Origin: JAABUE01 sp037440925
GTDB lineage: Bacteria; Chloroflexota; Anaerolineae; Anaerolineales; Villigracilaceae
Length of the DNA: 64,000 nucleotides
Direction of reading: 5' to 3'
Assembly (NCBI GenBank): GCA_037440925.1
Contig: JBBITF010000013.1
Location: 3,526 to 67,525, forward strand
The notes below the pieces were generated by a model, which was not told the DNA's origin, ran no database searches, and was given only the letters and a program-made list of their open reading frames with translations. Both the position numbers and the translations under genes were made by a program. This document shows positions 24,480 to 32,663 of this stretch, piece by piece. Each line of letters starts with the position of its first letter. Position 1 is the stretch's first letter.

Positions 24480-25715
24480 ATGAAATCTCTTGCCCTGCCT
24501 TTTCTCCTCATCCTGTTTCTGACAGCCTGCAATCCGGCCAACCCGACGGCCTCGCCTGCTCCCACCCCCACCGAAACGACAATCATCCTGCCTACCCCGC
24601 CGGCTGCCGAGCAACCTACCTGCAACACCTTGAGCGCCCAGCCAACGCCCCTGCCCGGCAGCGATTCGCGCTTCCCGCCTGTCGGCGACGAGGAGCCTGT
24701 GCGCGGCGCACAAGACGCCGTTGTAACCATCATCGTCTACAACGACTTCCAATGCACCGATTGTAACTATCTGCCGCTATCCCAAAAACTGCTGGAAGCC
24801 CATCCTAAAGAGGTGCGCTTTGTCTACCGCCCTTATCCCTATACGCAATACTTCGACAAGGGCGAGTTGGCCGCGCGTGCTGCGCACGCCGCCGCCGTCC
24901 AGGGCAAATTCTGGGAAATGCACGACCTGTTGTTTGAGCGTCAATCCGAATGGGTAGAACGCTCGCCAGCCTCCTTCGAGGCGTGGATTCAGGCTCAGGC
25001 AGCGGATCTCGGGCTGGATTCGGCCCGTTTTGAGGCTGACTTCCATAGCGCGGAAACAGTTCAAAAGGTCCAGAAAGAAGCGGAAGCGGGCGCCGCGTTG
25101 GGCATCCCCGTCCTGCCTTTCCTGCTCATCAACGGGCAGGTCTACACCGGTTCTAAAAATTTCGATACGCTCGACCAGGTAGTGCGCCTGCTGATATTGG
25201 GAACACGTCAGTTCAACGATTGTCCACCCTGGGTGATTGACCCGACCAAAGAATATCTTGCTACGCTGTACACCGAGAAAGGCGAGGTAACCCTGGAACT
25301 GTACGCCGATAAGGCCCCGCTGGCGGTCAACTCGTTTGTTTTCTTGGCGCGCGCCGGGTGGTACAATGACATCACCTTCCATCGCGTCTTGCCTGGCTTT
25401 GTAGCGCAAAGCGGCGACCCCAGCGGCACCGGCCAGGGCAACCCTGGCTACTTATTCCAAAACGAACTCGACCCTTCGCTGACCTTCAATGATCCAGGCG
25501 TGTTGGCCATGGCCAACTCTGGCCCCAACACCAACGGCAGCCAGTTCTTCATCACGCTGGCGGCCGCTCCACATCTGAACGGCCAATACACCATCTTTGG
25601 GCGCGTGCTGCGCGGTCTGGACGTGCTGCAAGCCCTCACGCCGCGTAACCCTCAACCGGGCCAGGCTCTGCCGCCCGGCGACGCCTTGCTGCGCGTCGTC
25701 ATTCAGGAACAATAA
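24480..25715 (+). CDS. Lipoprotein fusing a DsbA/DsbG-like thioredoxin domain to a cyclophilin
   Basis: 411 residues. A lipoprotein signal (MKSLALPFLLILFLTAC, lipidated Cys at 17) and a Thr/Pro linker lead to a thioredoxin-fold domain (about 60-240) with active site CTDC near residue 93 and the cis-Pro loop GIPVLPFLLING. The C-terminal domain (about 255-410) is a cyclophilin, with FHRVLPGFVAQSGDPSGTG and NGSQFFITLAAAPHLNGQYTIFG. The protein thus joins disulfide exchange and proline isomerisation in one extracytoplasmic anchor. ATG 24480 gives the best signal peptide; GTG 24465, overlapping the upstream stop, would add five residues. Forms an operon with the gluzincin and the PrsW-like gene. 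Confidence 0.9.
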   Translation: MKSLALPFLLILFLTACNPANPTASPAPTPTETTIILPTPPAAEQPTCNTLSAQPTPLPGSDSRFPPVGDEEPVRGAQDAVVTIIVYNDFQCTDCNYLPLSQKLLEAHPKEVRFVYRPYPYTQYFDKGELAARAAHAAAVQGKFWEMHDLLFERQSEWVERSPASFEAWIQAQAADLGLDSARFEADFHSAETVQKVQKEAEAGAALGIPVLPFLLINGQVYTGSKNFDTLDQVVRLLILGTRQFNDCPPWVIDPTKEYLATLYTEKGEVTLELYADKAPLAVNSFVFLARAGWYNDITFHRVLPGFVAQSGDPSGTGQGNPGYLFQNELDPSLTFNDPGVLAMANSGPNTNGSQFFITLAAAPHLNGQYTIFGRVLRGLDVLQALTPRNPQPGQALPPGDALLRVVIQEQ

Positions 25716-25719
25716 CAAA

Positions 25720-26982
25720 GTGAACAAACAACCCATCACTGCCGACTGGCGCGTCATTCTGCTGCTGCTCTTCAGCCTGGGCGGGGCGCTGACGGCGATC
25801 TCGATAGCGCTGGTCATCCTGGCGATGACCCTTTTAACCCTGTCAAACTGGATAACGCTGGACCTCTCGCCGCTTCCCAGCCTGCTGGTCGCCAGCACAT
25901 TGGCAGCAATTGGCTTGCTCTTCCTGCCGATTGGCTATTACAGCCTGCGACGCCTGCGCGGGCAACCAGAGACGACCCTGGTTTTGCCTCCGCTTCGCCT
26001 CTGGACATGGATTTTGCTGCCGCTGCTGTGGACTGTTTTGGCGCTGCTGGCCTCGCTCTTCTACGACGGCGCCGGGGCGCTTATCTACGCGCCTGCGCTC
26101 CATTTTTGGGCGGTAGCCTTGCCGCTTTACCTGCTGGTGCGCGTAGCCTCTAACCGCATCTCGCTAGGTTCACACTTGCGCGCCTGGAGTGTTCTGGGCA
26201 GCAGCATGTCGCTCAGCCTGGCTGTAGCGCTCGCCCTGGAACTAGCAGCGTTAGCAATCATTGTGGTTATAGCCGCTTCGACGCTGGCAGTGGTCAAACC
26301 TGCTGCCCTGGACGAAATCCAGCGTCTGCTAGAGAGGCTGCAAAACGCGCCCGACCTGGAAAGTATGTTAATCCCGCTGTCTCCGCTCATCAAGCATCCC
26401 TTGACGCTGGTTGCAGCCCTGTTTTTTCTATCGGGTCTTACGCCGCTCATCGAGGAGCTCGCCAAGTCGTTGGGCGTGTGGTTGGTTTCGGGGCGATTAT
26501 CCAGCCCGGCGCAGGGTTTTGCTTTGGGCGCGCTAAGCGGGGCCGGCTTTGCCCTGGTGGAAAGTTTATCGGCTTCCCTGACCCCCGACGCGAGCTGGGC
26601 GTTCGCATTCGCAGCACGCGCCTTCAGCGGTCTGATGCACGTCCTGGCAGCCGGCTTGATGGGTCTGGGCATTGCCTATGCGCGCTTGGAAAAACGCTAT
26701 ATCCGTATGGCCGGGCTGGCGTTACTGGCCACACTGGTTCATGCCGCCTGGAACGCGGGCGTGGCGCTGATTGTAATAGGCAGTTTGCGCATCATGCTGA
26801 CCGACGCGGAGATAGACCCCGCCGGCGCGCTGCTGGGCATGGAGGGCCTCCTCCTGTTACTTTTCATGGCGGCATCATTGGCCGTTGGGCTGCCGGTCTT
26901 GAATGCGCGCCTGGCAAAGGCCGAACTCCGCTCCCCGCCAACGCCGCCCGCCGTGCAAGAACGACCGCTGCCTTCATCATAA
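25720..26982 (+). CDS. PrsW-family intramembrane metalloprotease
   Basis: 420 residues with about ten membrane helices. Family motifs are seen in order: LIEELAKSLGVW (EExxK, near 250), GFALGALSGAGFALVES, RAFSGLMHVLAAGLMG (His near 300) and LVHAAWNAG (His near 340). These Glu and His residues are the expected metal ligands of PrsW/CPBP-type proteases, which cut anti-sigma factors or membrane substrates. Start is GTG 25720, four bases after the preceding stop. Target unknown; it shares an operon with extracytoplasmic folding and proteolysis genes, suggesting envelope stress sensing. Confidence 0.85.
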   Translation: MNKQPITADWRVILLLLFSLGGALTAISIALVILAMTLLTLSNWITLDLSPLPSLLVASTLAAIGLLFLPIGYYSLRRLRGQPETTLVLPPLRLWTWILLPLLWTVLALLASLFYDGAGALIYAPALHFWAVALPLYLLVRVASNRISLGSHLRAWSVLGSSMSLSLAVALALELAALAIIVVIAASTLAVVKPAALDEIQRLLERLQNAPDLESMLIPLSPLIKHPLTLVAALFFLSGLTPLIEELAKSLGVWLVSGRLSSPAQGFALGALSGAGFALVESLSASLTPDASWAFAFAARAFSGLMHVLAAGLMGLGIAYARLEKRYIRMAGLALLATLVHAAWNAGVALIVIGSLRIMLTDAEIDPAGALLGMEGLLLLLFMAASLAVGLPVLNARLAKAELRSPPTPPAVQERPLPSS

Positions 26983-27000
26983 CCTGTTGCGCTGGGCGAT

Positions 27001-28170
27001 ATGCCGATTGTCCTTGTTCTCTCTACCCTCGTGTTCTTTGCCGGGCTGGTCATCCTGGCCTGGCTGCACAATCAACATTGGTTGGACATTGCCGTCCCGC
27101 CCCTGCCGCCGCCCTCCGATCAGGCGCCTCTCATTTCGGTGTGCGTGCCGGCGCGCAACGAAGAGAGGAACATTCGCGCCTGCGTAGAGAGCCTGTTGGC
27201 TCAAACCTATCCAAACTTTGAAATTATCGTGGTAGATGACCGTTCGACCGATGCCACGCCGCAGATTTTGTCTCAACTGGCGGCCCAAGACGCCCGCATA
27301 AACGTCATCAGCGGATCAGACCTCCCCCCCGGCTGGGCCGGTAAACCCCATGCCCTGGTCCAGGCTGTGAACGCAGCACGCGGCGACTGGCTGTGTTTCG
27401 TGGACGCCGATACGCTGCTGGCGCCGCAGGCCCTCTCGGCTGTCTACGCCAAAGCGCTGGAAACGGGCGCCGACTTGTTCACCATTCTGACGCGCCAGGT
27501 CATGCTCTCGTTTTGGGAGCGGGCTGTCTTGCCCCTGGTGATGACGGCGCTTTCGGTGGGATTTTCGCCGCGCAAAGTCAACGATCCCAAGCGCAAGGAC
27601 GCGATCGCCAACGGACAGTTCATTCTCATTGCGCGCAGCGTCTACGAAGCGGTCGGCGGTCATACCGCCATCAAAGGCTCGATCGTAGAAGACAAAGACC
27701 TAGCCGTACTGGTCAAGGGAAAAGGCTACCGCCTGGTGATAGCCGATGGACAACAAGTGGCCGCGACGCGCATGTACACCTCGCTGGCTCACATGTGGGA
27801 AGGCTGGACGAAGAATATCTATCTCGGTCTACGCGACGAGATAGGATTGCTCTTGTTGGGGGTTTTTGGGGCCTTCCTGGCCTTTGCCGCCGCAGCCCTG
27901 TTGCCGCTGTGGGCCGCTTCGGGCGTCTATTTAACAGTAGCCGCCTCCAGCCGAGAGGGAAGCGTCATCTTGCTGGAGGCGCTAGGGCTATGGATCGTCT
28001 TGCTGTATTATCGCGCCCAGGCCGCGCACAAGATGGGGATTCCAAAGTGGTATGCGCTCACCATCCCGCTAGGGTCAGCCGTCTTTGCCGCCATGATGCT
28101 GGCCTCAGCCTGGAAGGTGCTGTCGGGAAGCGGCGTGACATGGAGAGGACGCCGCTATTCAACCAACTAA
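27001..28170 (+). CDS. Membrane glycosyltransferase family 2, HpnB/CrtQ-like
   Basis: 389 residues: one N-terminal helix, a GT-A domain (ISVCVPARNEERNIRACVESL, FVDADT as the metal site, GQFILIARSVYEAVGGH, VEDKDLA) and three or four C-terminal helices. The PPGWAGKPHAL segment is typical of the HpnB/CrtQ group, which glycosylates hopanoid or carotenoid lipids. No hopanoid or carotenoid biosynthesis gene is nearby, so the lipid acceptor is a guess. It follows the PrsW-like gene after 18 bp without a ribosome site I can recognise. Confidence 0.82.
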   Translation: MPIVLVLSTLVFFAGLVILAWLHNQHWLDIAVPPLPPPSDQAPLISVCVPARNEERNIRACVESLLAQTYPNFEIIVVDDRSTDATPQILSQLAAQDARINVISGSDLPPGWAGKPHALVQAVNAARGDWLCFVDADTLLAPQALSAVYAKALETGADLFTILTRQVMLSFWERAVLPLVMTALSVGFSPRKVNDPKRKDAIANGQFILIARSVYEAVGGHTAIKGSIVEDKDLAVLVKGKGYRLVIADGQQVAATRMYTSLAHMWEGWTKNIYLGLRDEIGLLLLGVFGAFLAFAAAALLPLWAASGVYLTVAASSREGSVILLEALGLWIVLLYYRAQAAHKMGIPKWYALTIPLGSAVFAAMMLASAWKVLSGSGVTWRGRRYSTN

Positions 28171-28271
28171 CCTGAGTTCGAGATAGACCGTTGAAACATC
28201 CAGAAGGTTTTACCGACCGCGCTGCCGCCTTCCTACTTACTCCCTTGTTTGCGCAAACCTGACTCACGCCC

Positions 28272-28613
28272 TCATTCTACCTCAATGGCTTCGAGCGAGA
28301 ACTCTTCGCCAGCGACAATCTTAGCGCCGACGCTGCCGCAATTGGGGCAAAGAAATTCCTTTCCCTGGGGGGTATACTTTGTAAAACACACCATACATTG
28401 CAACTCCGCTGGAACACGGCGGAAGTGCAGTCGAGCGCCTTGCGCAATGCTGCCCTCCGCAAGAATATCCCAATAGAACTGGATAGAGTCGTCCACCAGG
28501 GTCACCAGTTCCCCTATCACGAGATACAAATCGGTCACGCGCTTGGCGTTTGCCTGCTCTGCGTGCCTCAGGGCAATTTCGAGAATGGATTGGGTGACGG
28601 GTAATTCATGCAT
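28272..28613 (-). CDS. hypA: Hydrogenase nickel incorporation protein HypA
   Basis: 113 residues, the standard HypA length. It starts MHELPVTQSI, whose N-terminal Met-His binds nickel, and carries two zinc CxxC motifs (CMVC and CPNC, near residues 73 and 89). ATG 28613 is chosen although the frame continues 17 codons upstream, because the mature N-terminus must be MHE. HypA with HypB delivers nickel to hydrogenase large subunits such as the MvhA-like one some 20 kb to the left. No other hyp gene lies in the window. Confidence 0.95.
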   Translation of the reverse strand: MHELPVTQSILEIALRHAEQANAKRVTDLYLVIGELVTLVDDSIQFYWDILAEGSIAQGARLHFRRVPAELQCMVCFTKYTPQGKEFLCPNCGSVGAKIVAGEEFSLEAIEVE

Positions 28614-28660
28614 GAAGAGATTATAGCCTGAAATGGAGATTTGCCTGCGCAAATACCTGT

Positions 28661-29425
28661 TCAATATTTCTCCTTCAACTCTCTAACCGGTAAAATCACC
28701 AAGCCCTCACGCTCATCTCCTACGGCCAGCGTCTCCTGTGGCTTGAGCGCCGCCAGCCAAGCCGTATATGCCGCCGCCAGCGCATCCAGGTGCTCTGGCA
28801 GATAAACCAGATGTAGCGGTAAAAGACCTTTCTTCAACTTGAAGCGCGTCAGTTCCTCGAAGAAATCCATCGGGTCCTTAATGCGCAATCCGCGCTCGTA
28901 CAAAACCAATTGCCGCTGCAACCGTCCCTCCAGCGTCGGCTGGGGGAACGGTGCCTGCTCCAAAAGGACACAAAAACAGGCATGCGGATGTGTCTCCAGC
29001 CATTGGTGATTAGCCGCCTGCGTCCGATACGGCTGGAAGCCCATCTTCGCCAACTTACGATACAGTGCAAAACCCGTCTGCACCCAAGCCGGGCAAGACT
29101 CCTCACGCCCCGGCGTGCCGCTGACAGAGATGCCGCGCGCCCGCAAATCATATTCTGCCAGGCGCATATCCGCCCCACGCACAACATGGCCAGGCGCCAG
29201 GCTCTGGCTTGCCAATTTCTCGCGCAGCAAGCCAAAGTTGACACGCGATGGGGCGTTGACGGCCACAGTAGCCGCTTGCTGGCCACCCAAGAAAGCCGCC
29301 AAATCTTCCATATCGGCATCGGCAAGCGCCAGCAAGTTCAAGGTCGAGTCAAGCGCAGCGTAGACAAAATCCTTGTGACCCGAAGCCGGCTCGACGCCTA
29401 CATACACAGAATCGCTGAAAAACAT
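28661..29425 (-). CDS. DUF429-like protein, predicted RNase H-fold
   Basis: 254 residues. The protein begins with VYVGVEPASGHKDFVYAALD, continues with VAVNAPSRVNFG, and has LETHPHACFCVLL and LEGRLQRQ in the second half and LDALAAAYTAWLA near the end. This order matches the DUF429 group of predicted RNase H-like proteins; biochemical activity is unproven. I prefer ATG 29425; the open frame extends 15 codons upstream into a hairpin repeat. TATATC lies five bases before this ATG and there is no ribosome site. Confidence 0.6.
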   Translation of the reverse strand: MFFSDSVYVGVEPASGHKDFVYAALDSTLNLLALADADMEDLAAFLGGQQAATVAVNAPSRVNFGLLREKLASQSLAPGHVVRGADMRLAEYDLRARGISVSGTPGREESCPAWVQTGFALYRKLAKMGFQPYRTQAANHQWLETHPHACFCVLLEQAPFPQPTLEGRLQRQLVLYERGLRIKDPMDFFEELTRFKLKKGLLPLHLVYLPEHLDALAAAYTAWLAALKPQETLAVGDEREGLVILPVRELKEKY

Positions 29426-29472
29426 AGTAAGATATACTCTTGAAAAACCGAATGGCCTGCTCTCCCTCACTG

Positions 29473-29501
29473 CTAACCCTGAGCCGGTGCGAGAGGGTTA
29501 G
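29473..29501. repeat. Small hairpin in the DUF429-TlpA divergent region
   Basis: CTAACCCT (29473-29480) and AGGGTTAG (29494-29501) form a perfect 8-bp stem with a 13-nt loop. Neighbouring CTCCCTCAC resembles the other CCCTC-type repeats of the window. Confidence 0.45.
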
Positions 29502-29581
29502 AACGAGGATAGAGAAATTACCGAAAAGCGACCTGGACGAAAGGCTGCCTATACTAAAAGTGTAGCCGAAAAGGAAAAGTT

Positions 29582-30127
29582 ATGCAACCATTTCATAGAC
29601 GCCTGATATATATCTTCTTGCTGGCAGCCGGCCTGGTTTGGATCTTCGTCAGCGCCGACCGCAGCGGGGCCTCCACCGTTGGACGAATTCCCGCACCACG
29701 CCAAGGCTTCCCGGCGCCCGATTTCACCCTGCAAACCCCGACAGGTGAAAGCGTGCGTCTCTCTGACCTGCGTGGGCAAGCCGTGTTGGTCAATTTATGG
29801 GCCACCTGGTGTCCGCCCTGCCGCGCCGAAATGCCCGTCATCCAAAAGATGTACGATGAGTACAAAGAGCAGGGCTTCACCGTATTGGCTATAGACATGA
29901 CCTTCCAGGATGATGCGGCTGCCGTCCAGCCTTTCGTTCAGCAATATCGCCTCACCTTCCCGATTTTACTCGACCCTGGCGGCACGGCTGCCCGTCTGTA
30001 TGAGTTGCGTTCTCTGCCCACTTCTTTCTTCATAGATCGCCAGGGCATCATCCGAGAAGTGGTGATCGGTGGCCCTATGTCCGAGGCCCTTTTGCGAACG
30101 CGCATAGAAGCCTTGTTGCAGCCATAG
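29582..30127 (+). CDS. TlpA/ResA-like thiol-disulfide oxidoreductase
   Basis: 181 residues. A signal-anchor helix at about 8-24 is followed by a thioredoxin domain of the AhpC/TSA-Redoxin type: APDFTLQTPTGESVRLSDLRGQ, active site WCPPC near residue 78, and the cis-Pro loop SLPTSFFIDRQG near 145. It most likely keeps extracytoplasmic thiols reduced. It is the first gene of a pair with the Lgt-like protein; AAAAGGAAAA precedes the start. Confidence 0.92.
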   Translation: MQPFHRRLIYIFLLAAGLVWIFVSADRSGASTVGRIPAPRQGFPAPDFTLQTPTGESVRLSDLRGQAVLVNLWATWCPPCRAEMPVIQKMYDEYKEQGFTVLAIDMTFQDDAAAVQPFVQQYRLTFPILLDPGGTAARLYELRSLPTSFFIDRQGIIREVVIGGPMSEALLRTRIEALLQP

Positions 30128-30137
30128 GGAGACCACT

Positions 30138-30866
30138 ATGCTCAATCTATTTCGCTCGCTCTTCGCCCCGCCGCGCGACCTGATTCTGGTCCTGGCCGCC
30201 TTATGGCTTGGCTCTTGGCTGGCCGAAAAACATGCTCGCCGTCATGGGCTGACACCCAACGACATAAGCAACCTCACCTTTTACCCTTTGCTGGGCTATA
30301 TCCTGGGCGGGCGTCTCTTGTTTGTTCTCGAAAACCTGCCGGCCTTTACCGCAGCCCCGCTCAGCCTGTTTTCGCTCAACCTCGACCTGTTCGACCCGCT
30401 GGGCGGATGGATAGCCGCGCTGCTAATTGCTCTGGTCTATGGACAGCGTCACAATCTATCGCTGTGGCCCGCGCTGGACGCTCTCACGCCGCTTTTGGCC
30501 GTTCTTGTGATTGGAATCGCGCTTTCACATCTGGCCTCTGGCAGCGCTTTTGGGAAAGAAACCGACCTGCCTTGGGGAATAGACCTGTGGGGAACGCGTC
30601 GTCATCCCACCCAACTCTACGAACTGCTCGCCTCGCTTCTAACCCTGAACCTGCTCCTGTTCCAAAAAGCGGAGACCCGGCCTGGGCAGTTCTTCTTGAC
30701 CTTTGCAGCCCTTACCAGTGGATGGACGCTCTTCCTGCAAGCCTTTCGCGGCGACAGCATACTCTTGCCAGGTGGGCTGCGACTGACACAAGTGCTTGCC
30801 TGGATGGTGTTGACAACAGCGCTGTTCCTGCTGGACAAAAAGTCGCCGGCACGATCTATCGAGTAG
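30138..30866 (+). CDS. Diverged prolipoprotein diacylglyceryl transferase homologue
   Basis: 242 residues, about seven membrane helices. Lgt hallmarks kept are GGRLLFVLEN, the FGKETDLPWGI loop and RRHPTQLYELLAS. The family signature Gly-Arg-x-Gly-Asn-Phe-x-Asn-Gly-Glu is replaced by LSHLASGSAFG, and the His-Gly-Gly of the periplasmic loop reads FDPLGGW. These positions include residues needed for catalysis in E. coli Lgt, so lipoprotein transferase activity is doubtful. It is 10 bp behind the TlpA-like gene with GGAGA as ribosome site. Another Lgt may be present elsewhere, since the genome clearly makes lipoproteins. Confidence 0.7.
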   Translation: MLNLFRSLFAPPRDLILVLAALWLGSWLAEKHARRHGLTPNDISNLTFYPLLGYILGGRLLFVLENLPAFTAAPLSLFSLNLDLFDPLGGWIAALLIALVYGQRHNLSLWPALDALTPLLAVLVIGIALSHLASGSAFGKETDLPWGIDLWGTRRHPTQLYELLASLLTLNLLLFQKAETRPGQFFLTFAALTSGWTLFLQAFRGDSILLPGGLRLTQVLAWMVLTTALFLLDKKSPARSIE

Positions 30867-30875
30867 GAAAAACAA

Positions 30876-30909
30876 ATCTGGCATTTGTGGACAAATTCGT
30901 GGATGGTTT
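30876..30909. repeat. Second copy of the CCACGAAT repeat (single arm)
   Basis: On the minus strand the sequence reads TAAACCATCCACGAATTTG followed by TCCACAAATG, matching the left arm at 358-387. It overlaps the leader of folB. Confidence 0.5.
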
Positions 30910-30951
30910 ACGATGCAATCACAAATTCCGTTAGAACCAGGAAAAAATTAC

Positions 30952-31335
30952 ATGGCTACGCGAAAAACAACAGACAAAATCATCCTCAAAGATTTGCGCG
31001 CGTATGGCATCTTGGGCATCTATCCACAAGAACGTCAGATGCCGCAGGAAATCGTCATCAACATCACTGCTTACACTGCTCCCTCCCAAGCCGCCCAAAC
31101 AGACGACATCGCCGACTGCGTGGATTATGAGGCGCTTGCCAAACAAGTCAAAGCGCACGCCGAAAGTGCCGCCCGCTTCACCGTAGAGGCGCTGGCTGAA
31201 GATATTGCCAGGTTATGTCTGCAAGAAAAGAGGGTAAGGAAAGTGCGCGTCAGAGTGGAAAAGCCCCAAGCCCTACCAGAGACTGCCTCGGTAGGGATAG
31301 AAATCACACGCCTCCGGCAAGAAACGGGGCGTTGA
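30952..31335 (+). CDS. folB: Dihydroneopterin aldolase
   Basis: 127 residues. DKIILKDLRAYGILGIYPQERQMPQEIVINI is the classical FolB start with the catalytic Tyr and Glu positions; DYEALAKQVKAHAES and FTVEALAEDIARLCL form the central helices, and KPQALPETASVGIEI the C-terminal strand with the catalytic Lys. ATG 30952 has AGGAAAA upstream; ATG 30913 adds 13 unrelated residues. It cleaves dihydroneopterin in folate synthesis. It converges with folE, 10 bp apart, so two pterin-pathway genes face each other. Confidence 0.9.
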   Translation: MATRKTTDKIILKDLRAYGILGIYPQERQMPQEIVINITAYTAPSQAAQTDDIADCVDYEALAKQVKAHAESAARFTVEALAEDIARLCLQEKRVRKVRVRVEKPQALPETASVGIEITRLRQETGR

Positions 31336-31345
31336 GCCGCTTGCA

Positions 31346-31984
31346 TTAGATTTGTAAGGGTCTTGCGCCGCGCGAGATGTTGTCCAAAAATTCTTGACGG
31401 GTAGCCAGATTAGCCCGAAAAGCGCCGTGCATAGCCGAGGTAGTCATGCGCGCATCATGCTTTTTAACCCCCCGCATCATTGAACACAAGTGCAAACCCT
31501 CGACGACCACCGCTACACCTTGAGGTTTGAGCAAGTCGCGGATGAAATCAGCAATCTGGCGCGTCATCCTTTCTTGTACTTGCAAACGGCGGGCATACAT
31601 ATCTACGATGCGGGGAATCTTGGAAAGGCCAATAACTTTTCCATTGGGAATGTAAGCCACATGAACCCGTCCAATAATAGGCAATAGATGATGCTCACAC
31701 AAACTATAAAACTCAATGTCGCGCACCAGCACCATTTCATCGTAGGTTATCTCGAAGAGAGCACCATTGATCATGGCGTGGGCATCTACGCGATAACCAG
31801 CCAACAGTTCCGCATACATACGAGCCACGCGGCGAGGAGTAAATTTAAGCCCTTCACGCTCAGGATCCTCGCCAATGGCCTGTAACAATTGCAAGATAGC
31901 GTTCTCAAGAGCCTGCTCGGCAATTTTATTGTCCTCATATTCATCAGGAATCAGGGCATCGTCGAAATCAATCCATTCTTCCAT
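31346..31984 (-). CDS. folE: GTP cyclohydrolase I
   Basis: 212 residues. Zinc and active-site motifs are complete: FYSLCEHHLLPIIGRVHVAYIP (Cys and two His near residues 94-97) and LHLCSMMRGVKK with the second zinc Cys near 165. It converts GTP to dihydroneopterin triphosphate, the first step of the folate (or tetrahydropterin and queuosine) pathway. ATG 31984 has GGAGATGG before it; the open frame goes 16 codons further upstream through the hpf terminator, which cannot be translated meaningfully. Confidence 0.96.
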   Translation of the reverse strand: MEEWIDFDDALIPDEYEDNKIAEQALENAILQLLQAIGEDPEREGLKFTPRRVARMYAELLAGYRVDAHAMINGALFEITYDEMVLVRDIEFYSLCEHHLLPIIGRVHVAYIPNGKVIGLSKIPRIVDMYARRLQVQERMTRQIADFIRDLLKPQGVAVVVEGLHLCSMMRGVKKHDARMTTSAMHGAFRANLATRQEFLDNISRGARPLQI

Positions 31985-31993
31985 TCCATCTCC

Positions 31994-32029
31994 ATAAAAA
32001 CTGGCCCAGCATGTAACGTGCCGGGCCAG
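31994..32029 (-). terminator. Intrinsic terminator after hpf
   Basis: On the minus strand CTGGCCC, then a GCA/TGC inner stem, then GGGCCAG, is followed by TTTTTAT. It stands between hpf and folE and separates the two transcripts; folE must then have its own promoter or depend on read-through. Confidence 0.8.
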
Positions 32030-32055
32030 CAAACTTCAGACACGATATTACTGCC

Positions 32056-32616
32056 TCAAGCGACTTCTGGCTCAATGAGGCCATATGTGCCATTACGTCG
32101 GCGGTATAGCACTTTGATTTTGTTAGCCTCCACATCGAAAAAAATAAAGAAGTTATCATGGCCGAGCAAGCGCATTTGCTCAATAGCCTCGGCCTCATTC
32201 ATCGGTAAAAGAGCAAATTTTTTACGGCGAACGATGACCGGTTCTTCTTCGACTTTCTCTTCTTCAGGCATAGGAATCACTTCAGCCGCAGAACGGCCAT
32301 CGCCGCGACCGCGATAACGTTTGCCCTTGAAACGGTCTATTTGACGCTGGAGTTTATCCAGCGCGGTGTCAAAAGCGGCAAAGATATCTTCGGCGCGCTC
32401 TTCAGAGCGCAAAAGTAAATTTTTGCCGCGTACAGTAATCTGCGCCACATGGCGATCTGCCGCACTGCGAGCCGATTTCTCAAAGGTCAACTCGACCCGT
32501 GTTTCTTCAATAGCCGGTAAAAAGCGATCTAACTTTTTGGCTTTTTTGGTAACATAATCGTTGATACGCTTGGTCACTTCCAAGTTACGAGACTGAATTT
32601 CCAATTTAGATGACAT
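32056..32616 (-). CDS. hpf: Ribosome hibernation promoting factor, long form
   Basis: 186 residues. The N-terminal domain (1-100) has the HPF/RaiA fold: EIQSRNLEVTKRINDYVTKKAKKLDRFLP and HVAQITVRGKNLLLRSEERAEDIFAAFDTALDKLQRQI. A charged linker rich in Glu follows, and the C-terminal dimerisation domain is KKFALLPMNEAEAIEQMRLLGHDNFFIFFD. Long HPF alone makes 100S ribosome dimers in stationary phase. Its transcript ends at the strong hairpin before folE. It follows comF, with a small GCTTTT/AAAAGC hairpin between. Confidence 0.95.
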   Translation of the reverse strand: MSSKLEIQSRNLEVTKRINDYVTKKAKKLDRFLPAIEETRVELTFEKSARSAADRHVAQITVRGKNLLLRSEERAEDIFAAFDTALDKLQRQIDRFKGKRYRGRGDGRSAAEVIPMPEEEKVEEEPVIVRRKKFALLPMNEAEAIEQMRLLGHDNFFIFFDVEANKIKVLYRRRNGTYGLIEPEVA

Positions 32617-32663
32617 AGAACCTCCTCAAGGATGGAGAGATGCTTTTCTGAAAAGCGAGATGA

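Noticed and set aside
28247..28258. Perfect palindrome GTTTGCGCAAAC as an operator
   Set aside because: It lies between convergent gene ends, not near a promoter, and a 12-bp palindrome can arise by chance in 64 kb.
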